From Mesostigma viride (lineage: Eukaryota; Streptophyta; Mesostigmatophyceae; Mesostigmatales; Mesostigmataceae), in the NCBI GenBank assembly GCA_009746045.1, contig RPFO01000022.1, positions 2,664,041 through 2,728,040 on the forward strand: a stretch of 64,000 nucleotides of DNA, read 5' to 3'. This document shows positions 10,602 through 21,389 of this stretch, piece by piece; position 1 is the first letter of the stretch, and each line of letters starts with the position of its first letter. A program made the position numbers and the translations under genes. The notes below the pieces were generated by a model. The model ran no database searches and was not told the DNA's origin. It worked only from the letters and a program-made list of their open reading frames with translations.

Positions 10602-10616
10602 ATGGTCAGATTTCAG

Positions 10617-10837
10617 GGTGGCGTTACCGAGGGATTTTTTGGCTGCCGGGCTGGTGGGGCCAATGTACAGGCCGGCCTATCTGTACGGTTAGGTACGCTA
10701 GTGCAACTACGTTATACCGGTGTCGAGTTTGAAGGTCAGTATGAGCTAGATGCATGGCGATGGAGTGAATATCACAATCGCTTCGTCTTTCTAAGACGCA
10801 CACACTGATATAATTTTCCGAAGCTATCACGCAATAT
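10617..10837. other. Spacer, no gene recognised
   Basis: Between the retroposon and the next ORF1 copy. A 68-codon open frame at 10602-10808 has no recognisable feature. Confidence 0.4.
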
Positions 10838-12112
10838 ATGGCGAGCAAACGCTCCTCCGCGCAACGCAGCCTGGCGGCTGCGCTCAGCCCTGAAAATACA
10901 TCAGCTCCGGCTGCAGCTTTGCCACACGGCCCAGAAGGCAGCGGCGCCACTAGCCAAGCCCTAGTGGTCGCCCAGCCCCCTCCCGAGCTCGCCTCGCCAG
11001 CAGCGTCGCCTGAACCCAAGCGCAGTCGCCCTGCCGAGCCGAATTTGGACGAGTACGACTTTGACGCCAGCCAGCCCGGCTTTTTTGACAAGCTCACCCA
11101 CGATCGCATCCTGGCCTACGTGTTTTTTGGATCGCACGCCTCTCTTTATAAGGAAATGCATGCAAGCAGCTTTTCCACCAAGGTCGCCTCGTCAATGCCT
11201 TCCTTCAGAGGCGCCATTTCGACCAGGACGTCCTCAACGCCCGCCGCCCCCACCTTCAGCAATTCGCACTTTTCTCCCTCCTTGGACGCTCCCTCGAGGA
11301 GCTCTGGCCCCCCAAGCCCCTCACCACCACCTTAACCGAATCCTCCATCCGCTCCCTCCTTAAGGAGGCCCTCGAGCAGCACGCGGCCCCCATCGCTGCA
11401 GATGTGGCGGCCATGGGCAGCAGGGACTGCCGAGCTCCGGCCTCTCCTCTCGATCCACCATCTCCACCGTCACCTCCACCCTCCTCGCCTCCTCCACTGC
11501 CACCACCCCCTTCTCCGACGCCATCACCGCCCAGCTCCGCGACATCGACCAGCGCCTCCAGGACAACGCCATCGCCATATCGAGGTCCTGCAAAACACCG
11601 CAGGCCTCACCGCCCAGGCGGTGGAGGACATTGCCGCCAAGCCAGCCCCCGCTGGCCCGGCTGGCGATGCTCCTCCCGCCCAGACCTGGGCGAACATGCT
11701 TAAGCAACACACCACCGCCACCACCTCCGCCGTTGCAGCACAGCTCCAGCAGCAGAAGCCACGACCTCCGCGAGGAGGCCGAGCTCGCCAAGCGCAGCCT
11801 TAACGCCATACTCAAGAACTTCGACATGGAGGAAGGTGAGAATTCCGAGCAGCTTGCACGTGCGTTTGAGAGCAAAATCCTTGATCGCATGGGCCTTCTT
11901 GGTGAGATTAAGCTGGTCGCCCACCGCCTTCCCCGCGCGGCGGGGTAAGGCAGGGGCGCCCCCGCTTCTTCTCAATTCTCATCTTTAAGAGCCCATCGGA
12001 CAAGGTTTCGTTTCTCCGACGCCGCAAGCGGCTCGAGAACACTCCCTTCACCGTGGACGACGACTTGACCCTGGCGCAGCAACAACGGCGACGGGAGCTA
12101 TAGATCTCGTCT
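10838..12112 (+). pseudogene. LINE-type ORF1 pseudogene, several frameshifts
   Basis: Starts MASKRSSAQRS with a Pro/Ala-rich N-terminus containing PEPKRSRP, comparable to PEPKKPC in the copy at 63.9 kb. The frame is then broken. A middle piece (11190-11420) reads as FDQDVLNARR and ESSIRSLLKEALEQH. A later piece (11760-11945) reads as LAKRSLNAILKNFDMEEGEN and ILDRMGLLGEIKLVAHRLP. After another shift, FLRRRKRLENTPFTVDDDL and AQQQRRREL are readable near 12010-12105. It stops just before the conserved WPDF/WPEY motif and has no tail. The family is ORF1p-like (helical segment plus RNA-binding domain). Confidence 0.7.
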
Positions 12113-12890
12113 TTGTTCTTATCGTGTCGATTTCATCACGACTCTTGTTGAACTCTTGCATCGTTTGTTGGTCAAAGACTATGACCGAGACATTATGCTC
12201 CGTCAAGTCCGGTGTTTTTTGCAACGTCACCCACATTTGTTCGGTGCTGCCCCTTGGCACAAGCTCTACAAACAGGTCGTGGACCGGCTGGACCGCATAG
12301 TATCTCCGCACATCTGAACCCTGTGATGCCAGATCTCCTTTGTGGCCGTTCCGAGCTTGGCACTGGATTCGTTGTTCACATCGTCGCGTCGCTGCAGCAA
12401 CACGATGTTTTCTGGCATACGTGGGCTTTTGGTTCCCGCCGCACATTTGAAAGTGCTGTCCTCCGGATCTTTGCCTTTGCACCGTGTGCAGTTCTTGGGC
12501 GTTTGGAATCATGGCATGGCTAACGTGATGACTGACTAGCTAGACCTTTTCAGTGGTTTTCCATTTGCGGGTATTTCCTCGTAAATGGTGGGAGAGCGAT
12601 CGCAGCAATGGTGCTCACCACTAGACACTCCCGGCCAGTTAGGCTCGAAACATATACGCCCTGATCAAGCATGCTGTTTCCGGCCCCACCGTCTAGGTCA
12701 TCTAGTCGCTCTACATGTAAGTCAGCCATAATTTCAATGCACACGGATACACATTTCCATCACCATTCATCTTCATCATCCTGAACGACTCGAACACGCG
12801 GACAAGGTAACGGCAGGCTCGAGCTACCATGGTCCGGATTCTCCCGATTTCTGGCCTGCGCTGGTTTTCTCCTTGATACAGGGGCAGCTC
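12113..12890. other. Unresolved coding-like fragments
   Basis: On the minus strand at 12115-12512 two overlapping frames look coding-like. One contains NCTRCKGKDPEDSTFKCAAG (a Cys-x2-Cys cluster), the other VELVPRGSTEQMWVTLQKTP and SVIVFDQQTMQEFNKSRDE. They probably form one frame-shifted gene remnant. No family recognised. The 44-bp segment at 12834-12877 recurs at 18785-18828. Confidence 0.3.
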
Positions 12891-13140
12891 ACGTAGGTGG
12901 GACGCAAGTGGGACACTTTTCACCTAGGAGAGACACCAGGTTCAGGTACGTGGATCAGCCATGTTTCAGGTATTCATGTAAGTGGGACAGGGTAGCTTTC
13001 AAAATTCAGTGCGGTGGGACGTACAGTTACATGTTCAAAATTCAGGTCGGTGGGACAGGCAAATTTTCAATTACATGTAGGTGCGGACACATGTTCATAC
13101 ACATACAAAACACAGGTTGGTGGGACATGTCCCACCGAGT
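12888..13140. repeat. Diverged GGTGGGACA array (copy 1 of 3)
   Basis: AGGTGGGACA-like motifs recur at irregular 30-40 bp spacing with TTCAAAATTCAGG or ACATGT between them. The same motif makes arrays at 16930-17330 and 21390-21620. Confidence 0.65.
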
Positions 13141-13545
13141 TGTGTGGCATGGATGTGTAACATCTATAATGCGCTAGTTTCAGCTATACTGCACTCGTTT
13201 CAGTGCTATATAAACTGTGCCGGAAAGGTCACGGCAAGCCCTACCTAGCCTATTCAAGGGGTGCCAGAAATACGGCAGGCGGGTGCGATTATTAATGACG
13301 CAACCCTAATACCTCCGTTTACAACATGATGGCCAGATATTAAAATCATGAAGGGCAGTTGGGCCCACAGGGAAAAGTCTACATCGCAACAAGGCACCAT
13401 GCGACTCCGTAGTCAGCGATCACAAACGTTTGCTTCACCCTTTCCGTGCGCTTCTGCTCATCCTGTTTAGGGTACCTGCACATAAGAAACGTGCCAAGAC
13501 ACACAACCACACACCATAATAATGCATTACAAATGCGAAGTACAA

Positions 13546-13800
13546 TGGTGGTGGTGGTGGTGGTGGTGGTGGTGGTGGTGGTGGTGGTGGTGGTGGTGGT
13601 GGTGGTGGTGGTGGTGGTGGTGGTGGTGGTGGTGGTGGTGGTGGTGGTGGCGGCGGCGGCGGCGGTACGTGGGGGGGGGGGGGGGGGGGGGGGGGTGCGT
13701 CCCTGTGTTGTGGTGCGTGTGCGTGTGACAGTGCATATGTACGTGTGATGTGTGTGTGTGTGTGATGTGTGATGTGTGATGTGTGATGTGTGATGTGTGT
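13546..13800. repeat. (TGG)n, poly-G and GT-rich compound microsatellite
   Basis: About 35 TGG units, a short GGC run, a poly-G run of about 26 (interrupted once by T upstream), then GTGATGTGT repeats. The homopolymeric Val, Trp or His open frames here are artefacts of the repeat. Confidence 0.95.
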
Positions 13801-14885
13801 GTGCTCATACGCCTACTAATATGTTGGCCCATTTGATCATGCCGACGTGACCTGTCGCATGTGTGCGGTAGACATATGTACTGCATGCTACCTAGTCACA
13901 CATGGCATGCATGGGTTTGCAGAGTTACATACAGAGTGTACATTCTTGTCACATAAATGGTCCAGTATATCTTGGAGCCAACCCATGCAACGATACTAAC
14001 TTGACCACCATGCGCCAGTGGTTGTCATATTTCTTTGCATACGGGTCCCGTGTGGGTCAGGGTTTCCGTAGTACGTCAGGCCGTCACCATACAAGGTGAA
14101 AACCTGGTACTTGGCCCAGTCCGCCGTTGTCAGCACCTCGGCATGCTTTGCCACAGTGCGCTGTGGCGGAAGCTCGAGAGGAGGGAGAGAAGGCTTGGAC
14201 TTTTTCTTGGCTGGGCGGGTGGCGCCTGATCCGTTGGAGTGGTGGTGCTCCCGCGGCTGGGTTGCCGACCCCTGCTGCCCCCACCTGGTCGGCTGCCCCC
14301 CCCCTTCCCACCACGTCAGCTGCCCCACATCCGGCCTTGTCCCCGGTTGCCTTCACTGCTCCAACCTTCTTGCTTGCCCCCGCCTTGTTGGGTGCCTTCA
14401 CTGACCCCACCTCGCCAATCCCCCCCTTCCGCGACGCTTTCTTTTCGCGTGCCTCATCTTTACCCTTCTTGCGCCTCTCGTCCGCCAGCCTCATCTCAAT
14501 CACTGCACCAGCGTTTGTCCGATGCTGAACCCGCCTGGCCTGCATGCCACCCACACCTCCTTATTCCCCTTCTCGTCCCACGTCTCTCTCGCAAGGTTGT
14601 TGAAAGTTGCGGGAGTTTCATCGAAGCACCATCTGAGCCACGATGGGAAGTTGCCCCACACCTCGTCGAATTCGTTGACCGGATGGTCCGCGCTGCCCTT
14701 GTGAGGCATGGACACGATGTAGCCTTGCACCCTCTCGACGAACCCTTCCATGATCGCCATCTTCTCCTCAGCTGACCGTGCCTGAGCCGAAACTTGGTCA
14801 AGAAGCCGTCGCTGCGGCACGAAAACTTTCGCGTTCGCGGGGTTAAGCTTGCGCATGGACTTGAACATCATGTTCTGCACAACAT

Positions 14886-15692
14886 TAATTAATTAATTAA
14901 TAAGCACGTGACTGCGTCACGTGGGTGCCAATACAGAGTAAAGGAACCTTCAACCCTATATACACAGTGAGAAGGAGGGAGGGCGCCCTAGCTTCTCTCA
15001 CTGCCGCAGGTGGGCAGGCCACAGAGCGCTCTCTCCACGGCATGGTGCCGGGGCGCAACACTGTGGGTGCAATACAACCAGTGCAATACCATAGGTAGGC
15101 TGACGCATAGCTTATGCTACAAATGTGAGGTGGGCTCAAGACGTCGGCTAATTAAGGCGCAAGCTGATGGCCACAAGGTGCCAGAGCTAATTGAAGGTAC
15201 TATAACGCTGTGCGCTAATATCGTTTCAAGTGCTGTATTATGCCTAAGCTATCCCATCATCGATTGCCCCCATCTAGACAACTAGCTGGAGTGCTCTATC
15301 CCGGGGAAGCCCGGGGGGGCTTCCACAGTTTCTTGTTGACATAATAGAGGTCCCCGCCCCGCCAGTACACTTGGGGCTTCTCGGGGTTGGTCTTGTGGCG
15401 GATGTAGTCGGGCCACTGATCGCGGCGTTGCTGCTGCTGGGCTGGCGTCAGGTCGTCGTCAAGCGACCAGGAGGTGTCCACCAGCTTCTTGCGGCGAGAG
15501 AGGAACCGAACTCGGGCGGTGATGTCGCTGAAGGTGAGGACCACTGGAGGGGGCCCAGCCTTGGCCCGTGGATGGGGCAGGCGGTAGGCGCCCTGCAGTA
15601 TCGCACCTGGCAGCTGCATGCGCGCCAAGAGCTGTTTCTTCAGCTCGTCGAGAAGAGAGTCTGGGGTCTCCTCCGGCAGCATGTCGAAGCGC
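14886..15692 (-). mobile_element. 5'-truncated ORF1-type retroposon with 11-bp TSD
   Basis: Flanked by ATGTTGTGCAG on the minus strand (plus-strand positions 15693-15703 and 14875-14885). It carries the ORF1 C-terminal half to a stop at 15296 and a ~410-bp tail ending in the stem-loop CACGTGA CGCAG TCACGTG and (TTAA)n. It resembles the insertion at 10251-10601 in tail sequence. The TSD includes the CAG of a splice acceptor, so the host intron still has a usable acceptor. Confidence 0.85.
15296..15692 (-). pseudogene. ORF1 C-terminal fragment (RNA-binding region)
   Basis: An in-frame ~130-residue fragment: ETPDSLLDELKKQLLARM, GAYRLPHPRAKAGPPPVVLT, RVRFLSRRKKLVDTSW, DDDLTPAQQQQRRDQWPDY, then VYWRGGDLYYVNKKLW. 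It aligns by eye to residues ~300-430 of the ORF1 at 62.6-64 kb. The arrangement (RNA-recognition-like fold followed by a basic C-terminal domain) is that of L1-type ORF1 proteins, which bind element RNA. It is truncated at the 5' end by the insertion event, so it is not expected to be expressed. Confidence 0.8.
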
Positions 15693-15703
15693 CTGCACAA
15701 CAT

Positions 15704-16123
15704 GCATTGCACAAACAAATATTAAAACAGGACAAGAAGAACATTTTAGGCAGCAAAAAGGGTTTCTTTGGTGCAGGTAGCTGCTTAAGCCCAACTGATG
15801 ATCTCGTGACATTGCCCTGCATCATGAGCAATATATCTTTCAAATAAAGGGGGGGCAGCTGGGATATCGCCAAGGAATGAGCAAGACTGCTAGTTTCCAA
15901 CCCTTCATTCATGATCACCCGTTGCTGGGTGGTTACGCTGCATCATTTGGCTGCATACAAGGAAGAAGACCATTACATACTTTCGGCTCTTCCACGTCAA
16001 ATTCTCACGGGGCCGGGCTGCATACTCATGAAACAATCGAAACTCAGCAAACTAGTGCGACATGTACAAAATGTGCGCAGCAGGAAAAATACCGACAATT
16101 ATGATGGAAATAAACTTGCGCGC
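15704..16123. other. Intron-like spacer within the transposase remnant
   Basis: No coding signal. Lies between the GC-type donor at about 16123 and the retroposon insertion. Confidence 0.4.
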
Positions 16124-16681
16124 ACAAGCGCGCGGTTGACCATGTACCCCTTGCTCCGATACTCACGAATCTCAGTGGCCACGTCCTCTTTCTCCACCAA
16201 GGGAAACTTGGCCGTAGTCGGGTTTCTGACACGACTTGGGCACTTCTTCCCCGCTAGCTTGGGGTTGTCTGCTGCAGCCTTGATGGCCGCCTCCTCTGTG
16301 AGCATGCGGTTGAAGGTTGAAATCGGGATGGGGGGGTCGCTAGTTTTGCAGATTAATTGGCGCTGCGACAATCCGCTATCGTGAAAGGCGTCCAGAATCT
16401 TCCGCTTGCAGGTGCGCACATCCCTGAACGTAATTTCATCTCGCGGCGCACGGCTTACTTTTTCGCCCTTGTCAGCTGGTTTGTCGGAGTTTACCAGCCC
16501 CGCATCTGATGCCGTGGTCAGCCCTGCCTGTCGTAGTTGCTTTTCCCTCGTCCAGCTCGGTGACATGCGGCCCAAGAACGCTTGCAGGTCCAGACCTGCG
16601 GGCCGGGGCATCACCCGAGCCGCCGACAGCTGGCCCTGCGGATGATGGACTGCACTCCGGCTCGCCTGAGCCGCTCGCCAT

Positions 16682-16894
16682 GGAGGCTCACCGTATGTAG
16701 TTAGAGACCTCAGACCACGGATGCAGTCACGTGTTCAATAATTAGTTAATTGATCATTAACTGATGCAGCTGACTAGCACTCTCTAACAAAAGTCACGTG
16801 CCAACGCACGTAGCCAGCGTGTACCTCTCTCACCTCCTTACACCATTTACGCCGACATGAGGGGAATTCATAAGGTGGGGCGCCTACAGTGCCA
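16682..16894. repeat. Retroposon tail fragment
   Basis: Contains GCAGTCACGTG (16723-16734) followed by AATAATTAGTTAATTGAT and a second AGTCACGTGCC. This is the stem-loop/TTAA tail motif seen at 10.5, 14.9 and 45.4 kb, without recognisable ORF1. Confidence 0.5.
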
Positions 16895-16914
16895 CGTATA
16901 CTGATGTACGTTTA

Positions 16915-17335
16915 TTGTGGATGCGACAGCCCACCGACCAACGCAGCAAGGTGGGCCACCTGTTCCACGTACTCAGATTTTGGAAGAGCCAGTCCCACCA
17001 ACGCAGCAACCCAACGCAGCAAGGTTGGGCACCTGTTCCACGTACTCAGATTTTGGATGGGACTGTTCCACCTACGCAGCAAGGTGGGGCACATGTTCCA
17101 CGTACTCAGATTTTGGATGGGACTGTCCCACCTACGCGGCAAGGTGGGGCACCTGTTCCACGTACTCAGATTGTGGTTGAGACCGTCCCACAGGCGCATA
17201 CAGCCCACTTCCACGGCTACGTGGTACGCGAACCGTCCCACTTTCACGGCTAAGTGGTTACTACGCGAACCGTCCCACTTTCACGGCTACGTAGTACGCA
17301 AACGTCCCACTTCCACGTGGTGCGGGAACAGCCCA
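16915..17335. repeat. GTGGGGCACC/GGGACTGTCCCACC minisatellite (copy 2 of 3)
   Basis: About four ~58-60 bp units containing CCACGTACTCAGATTTTGG and AAGGTGGGGCACCTGTT, then shorter CCGTCCCACTTTCACGGCTA units. The core is the reverse complement of the AGGTGGGACA motif. Confidence 0.8.
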
Positions 17336-17532
17336 CGTACCCGTGAGGCGGTGTACTGTACTGTGTACACACACAAGTGGTCACATATCACTACCAAGAC
17401 CAATATTTCACTACACCGCACATACATATTGTAAATAATTCGACGTGGCTTTATTATCAAGTATGGTTAACTGCATAAATACTTACACTACGTGAGCAGC
17501 GGTACATATAGCTTGTTTTTCTTCTTGAAACG

Positions 17533-18052
17533 ATGGATAAAGCGCTTCATCATGGTTCAGAGGCAGATTCGGAGGCTGCTTATGAGGCAGCTTCCGGGGC
17601 CTCTACACCGGTGAAGGTCCAGCCCAGCGTTGATGTTGATGATGACTTTGAACTCCACCCCAGACCTAGCGTCCTCTACAAATGATGAGGACATGAGTAC
17701 CAAGGCATCGCCTTCAGGTCTTACAGTGATCCAGGAAGAACAACCAGCTTCTGCATCCTTGGCTTCTGAGACTCACAACCGGCAAGGGAATGAAGCGGAG
17801 GCCGTTTTGGCAAGAACAGATTCCGGGGGGTCTTCAGATTCCGGGGATTCGGAGAAGTTTTGGAAGCTGGTGCGCAACCAGAAATGCATTTTCTTACCGA
17901 CCAAGCAGCCGGGGCAGTTTCTACACGTCGCAGCTGGTTCAAGCTCTGAGCCCAATTCAAGTTCTGAGGATAATGAAGGGAATTCCAGTGACGAAGAGTG
18001 GTCCGTGGACGTCAGCTCTGGTCAACCCGATGTCGGTTCTTTGCAAATATGA
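17533..18052 (+). CDS. Small acidic Ser-rich protein, probably frame-broken
   Basis: Unrecognised. From ATG 17533 the frame gives MDKALHHGSEADSEAAYEAA and VDVDDDFELHPRPSVLYK, then stops near 17682. A frame shifted by one from about 17640 continues to 18052 with acidic, Ser-rich sequence, one more ordered patch (SEKFWKLVRNQKCIFLPTK) and a terminal SSDEEWSVDVSSG. Either a frameshift has occurred or a short intron joins the two. TACATATAG about 30 bp upstream of the ATG may be a TATA-like element. The acidic N-terminus resembles leaders of some transposases, but no catalytic domain is present. Product unknown. Confidence 0.35.
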
Positions 18053-18895
18053 CTGAACATAGGTGCGTGATTCAGAATCCTTCCAATCACGAATCCCGTT
18101 GCTGGGTTCCCCATGATGGCCATTGTGCTGATGCTCAAAGGGTTTTCGCATGAGTAAATGTGAAGCCATGTGCATTATAACCGCGTTGTTCAGTTTGGGG
18201 CAAGTGTGGGCACAAAGTTTGCGCATTCATTCATTGTGTTCATTTAGTTCTGTTTTGTGCAACCATGCACTACATGCAGGCTGCAGGCTAGGCGCATTGT
18301 GTTGATGGACAGTTTTTTGCAAGCACGATCGAATGCGAGGCCTTGTGAATTTTGATGCCTGCGTGGACGTCATAGGCAATCATGCATACGTCAATGGGCG
18401 TGTGCATAATAAAAATGCTGTCAATTTTCACAACCATACACGTGCAGGCACACACATGGCCGTGTGGATGATGTGAAATTTTTTGCCACCATGTATATGC
18501 ATGGCCATGAGGTGCGGCATGGTTATTCATGATTCCTTACTTGAAAATCTGGCACCCTTTTTACACCATTACAACAACCATGGATGCATTCTCTTGCCCA
18601 CATCTTGCTAGCACGGTAATTGTTTGAGTCAATCTTTTATGATCCTAATCCAAAGCTTCCGAGTTATGACGTGGTTGTACATCATGTGCATCACTTGGAT
18701 TATGGCGATTGCAGACCCAGTCATCAAGTTTCGCACGTACGAGCGCTTGACTGACCTGGAGCCTGTTGTCTTGTACATGATTGCCCGGATTCTCCCGATT
18801 TCTGGCCTGCGCAGGTTGTCTCCTTGATGATGGCGGTGGCGACTGCACCACGATGTCATTTCTTATCGTGGTGTTGTTATATATGTTGTTGTTAT
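18053..18895. other. Unique AT-leaning region, no gene recognised
   Basis: Downstream of the acidic ORF. Contains the 44-bp duplicate of 12834-12877 at 18785-18828. No supported gene. Confidence 0.4.
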
Positions 18896-18898
18896 ATG

Positions 18899-19200
18899 GT
18901 GGGGGTGGGGATGGGGGTGGGGTGGGGGTGGGGGTGGGGGTGGGGGTGGGGGTGGGGGTGGGGTGGGGGTGGGGGTGGGGGTGGGGTGGGGTGGGGGTGG
19001 GTGGGGGTGGGGGTGGGGTGGGGGTGGGGGTGGGGTGGGGGTGGGGTGGGGGTGGGGGTGGGGTGGGGGTGGGGTGGGGGTGGGGTGGGGGTGGGGGTGG
19101 GGGTGGGGGTGGGGGGTGGGAAGTGGGGTGAAGTGGTGTGAAGTGGGGTGAAGTGGGGTGAAGTGGGGTGAAGTGCGGTGAAGTGGGGTGGGGGTGGGGG
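18899..19200. repeat. GGGGGT/GGGGT array with GTGAAGTGGG units
   Basis: About 220 bp of GGGGGTGGGGTG-type repeats followed by about six GTGAAGTGGG units. Many runs of four or five G on one strand make stable G-quadruplexes likely. Gly/Val open frames here are artefacts. Confidence 0.95.
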
Positions 19201-19307
19201 GTTCTAACCCCACCCCCATCACCTTACACCCCCATGCACCATATAACAATAACAATGTTGTCATACAAATCTGCAAGAACTACCATATTTGCACTTGATT
19301 GATTTAA

Positions 19308-21233
19308 GGGGACTCGGCGCGGCGAATATTTTCCGCGCCAAAAAAATTCCGCGGTACCCTCCGTACCGTGAAAAGTTGGTGCACGGTGCGCGCACCCCTT
19401 GCGGAAGTGGCCATGGCGACTGCTTTTAGACGAAACGTGACAAATCTGGCTCGCGGAAAGCAGAAAAAATGCTCGATTCTTGGAGAAAATTAGTTACTGA
19501 TTCTAATTTATGGTGGGATAGTTGCGATCTATAATGTCGCGGGCTCTTTTTCTTTACCATCGGCAGGGGGGGTCCGGCCTGAATTTCTGTCGGGATGAAT
19601 AAAGTATAATGGATGCCTGCAGGTGTGATTGTCGATTGTTGCCAGTCTTGATGGTCCTAATGGAAGCTAGTTTAATGATGTTTCTAAAGCCGTAAAAATT
19701 CCCGCTGCTATCTTTACCTTTCCCGTCATTTTGCGATAAGATAACATTAGGCCTGCGCGATGCGCGCCCGACCTCTCCATGAAAGGGTGGCCTTTCTTGT
19801 GCGCCTGGGCACGAATAAATGCCCGTTATGGTACGTTCTTGTATTAAATGTCCTAAGATAGCGCTTTCCTGCTTTCTTAGCTCGTTGATCGTAAGCTTTT
19901 TGCCTTCTTTCCGGCTAGATGCAGCAATGAAGTTGCGGGTCCTGGCGCTGCATCGCTGGATTCCTGGATGTTTTTTAGCAAGTTCGTCTGTGACGTGGCT
20001 GGCTTGCTGCAGCGCGTGGCCCACAGCCTGTTGGGAAGGTGTAATGCTTTTATTTCCATGCTTCTCTGAAATTTCTTTTGCTTTATAGACAGTTGTGTTC
20101 GAGGAAATTCACGCGGTCTTCCTAAGCAGCGGCATCATTTTCCCCAGACACTGACGAGCTGGCCATGGCACCTGTCTCCTAAAGAAAGTGGCTCGTGCTT
20201 GTTAGAAAGGAGGCAGTGTGCATTTTGCGGGACACAATGCTTTGGTGGCACATGCGTCAGGTAGGTTGTTTGTTCCAATGGTCTCTTCACCTTTCCCACT
20301 GAGTAAATGATAGCCTTTGTCATGCTAACCAGAGCAGCTAGCCACAGGTTGGCTGGATAAAAAGTCAGCTTATTTTCTCTTTATATACTGCGTGTGTGGT
20401 CCTCCACATGTCCGGCTTGTTGGGCATTTTGGAAGAGGGTTTTTAATGTGTTGTTGGGTGGAACAACTTGGTTGTTGGCACCAAAATAACACATTATTAG
20501 CCTGACATAGGCATGACATATGCTGCTCAGGCGTGTCGTCCTACCAGCCTTGTTATTAACTGGGTTAAGGGTAGACTCACAAGGCTGGCTGTGCCGATGG
20601 AGGGGTGGGGCGTATGACGCTCCGGACATCCTCCTCACACTCCGTGATCAAAGTGGGCATGTTTTTGGGTGTCTAGGGTAGCAAAAAAGATGTCATTTTG
20701 GCTCAGCACTAGCTCAATTCTCTTTTAGCGTCTACCCAGGTGGCATCACAGGAAAATCAATAACTTGAGCTACGCTTGTCAGAATGAGCTCAAACTTTGG
20801 GGTTGTGTTTCCCCCCACTCAGCAAAATTTAAAATGTATGGATGACCCAATCTGATGTGTTAATGATTTGATTTATTTTTTTGGCTCAAAAAAGTACCCA
20901 TTTTGCGGGAAAATTAATAAATCAAACAAATGTGACCATTTTGGCCATGTAAATAGCCCAGCTTTTAAAAAAGTGGGGGAACTTTGCAGAAATGTATGGG
21001 CAGGTCATTTGGATAAGTGGTTTGTCTTGGGCAAAATATCTCATAAATAGCGTCTTTTTCTATTTTTAGCTCGCCACCGGTGCGTGGTTGGGGGTAGTAC
21101 CCCCAACAAGTGGTGGCATGAATGTCCAAACATCATATTTATGGTACTCAATCATCACTAGATGGTTCCCGAGTGCATTGGAACTGATATTCATTAAAGT
21201 CAGTTTTTCAGGCTTTTGGACGTGCGAGTCCCC
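19308..21233. mobile_element. TTAA-flanked DNA transposon, non-autonomous (piggyBac-type by TSD)
   Basis: Bounded by TTAA at 19304-19307 and 21234-21237, with inverted ends GGGGACTCG...CGAGTCCCC. A TTAA target duplication is the hallmark of piggyBac-type insertion. The termini differ after the first nine bases. No DDD transposase is recognisable. The interior is AT-rich (20650-21230) with one possible ORF on the minus strand. Length 1926 bp. Confidence 0.65.
19554..20113 (-). CDS. Unrecognised ORF inside the TTAA element
   Basis: The minus-strand frame is open from about 20113 to 19554. It is Lys/Ser-rich and helical, with VYKAKEISEKHGNKSITPSQ, ALQQASHVTDELAKKHPG, RCSARTRNFIAASSRKEGKK and LRKQESAILGHLIQERT. 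An ATG lies at 20024 and the frame stays open upstream to a stop at about 20114, so an intron acceptor or an upstream start is possible. No domain recognised. As the only substantial open frame in the element it may derive from its transposase or an accessory protein. Confidence 0.3.
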
Positions 21234-21389
21234 TTAATTTCCAGCGTATTATCGGTTGCACACAGATCAAGTGTCCCTACACCATGAGCGAACGTGCAGA
21301 ATAGGTAGCATGCCCCATAGGAGTAATAGGGACATGTATGTATAACATATGTAGGAGTATGACACATAGAGCCCATATGTGCGTAGCCA

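Larger units (their letters stand above)
13996..16681 (-). pseudogene. Pogo/Tigger-like transposase remnant, interrupted
   Basis: Reading on the minus strand. The N-terminal exon (about 16614 down to 16124) has two helix-turn-helix modules of CENP-B/pogo type: CKRKILDAFHDSGLSQRQL with STFNRML, then FPLVEKEDVATEIREYRSKG and YMVNRALVRA. It ends at a GC-type donor, LVRA|GCAAGT. A second exon (14874 down to about 14500) begins after acceptor TTGTGCAG and contains SWLRWCFDETPATFNN and ETWDEKGNKEVWV. This matches the first catalytic-Asp block of pogo transposases (DETP, then KG.K.V). The later catalytic Asp residues are not found. Downstream frames (14554-13996) are basic and Ala/Gly-rich and broken. 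An ORF1 retroposon sits in the intron. Frameshifts near 16620 and 14520 make it non-functional. Confidence 0.5.

Noticed and set aside
13446-13886. Poly-Val, poly-Trp and poly-His ORFs
   Set aside because: Produced by the (TGG)n microsatellite in different frames.
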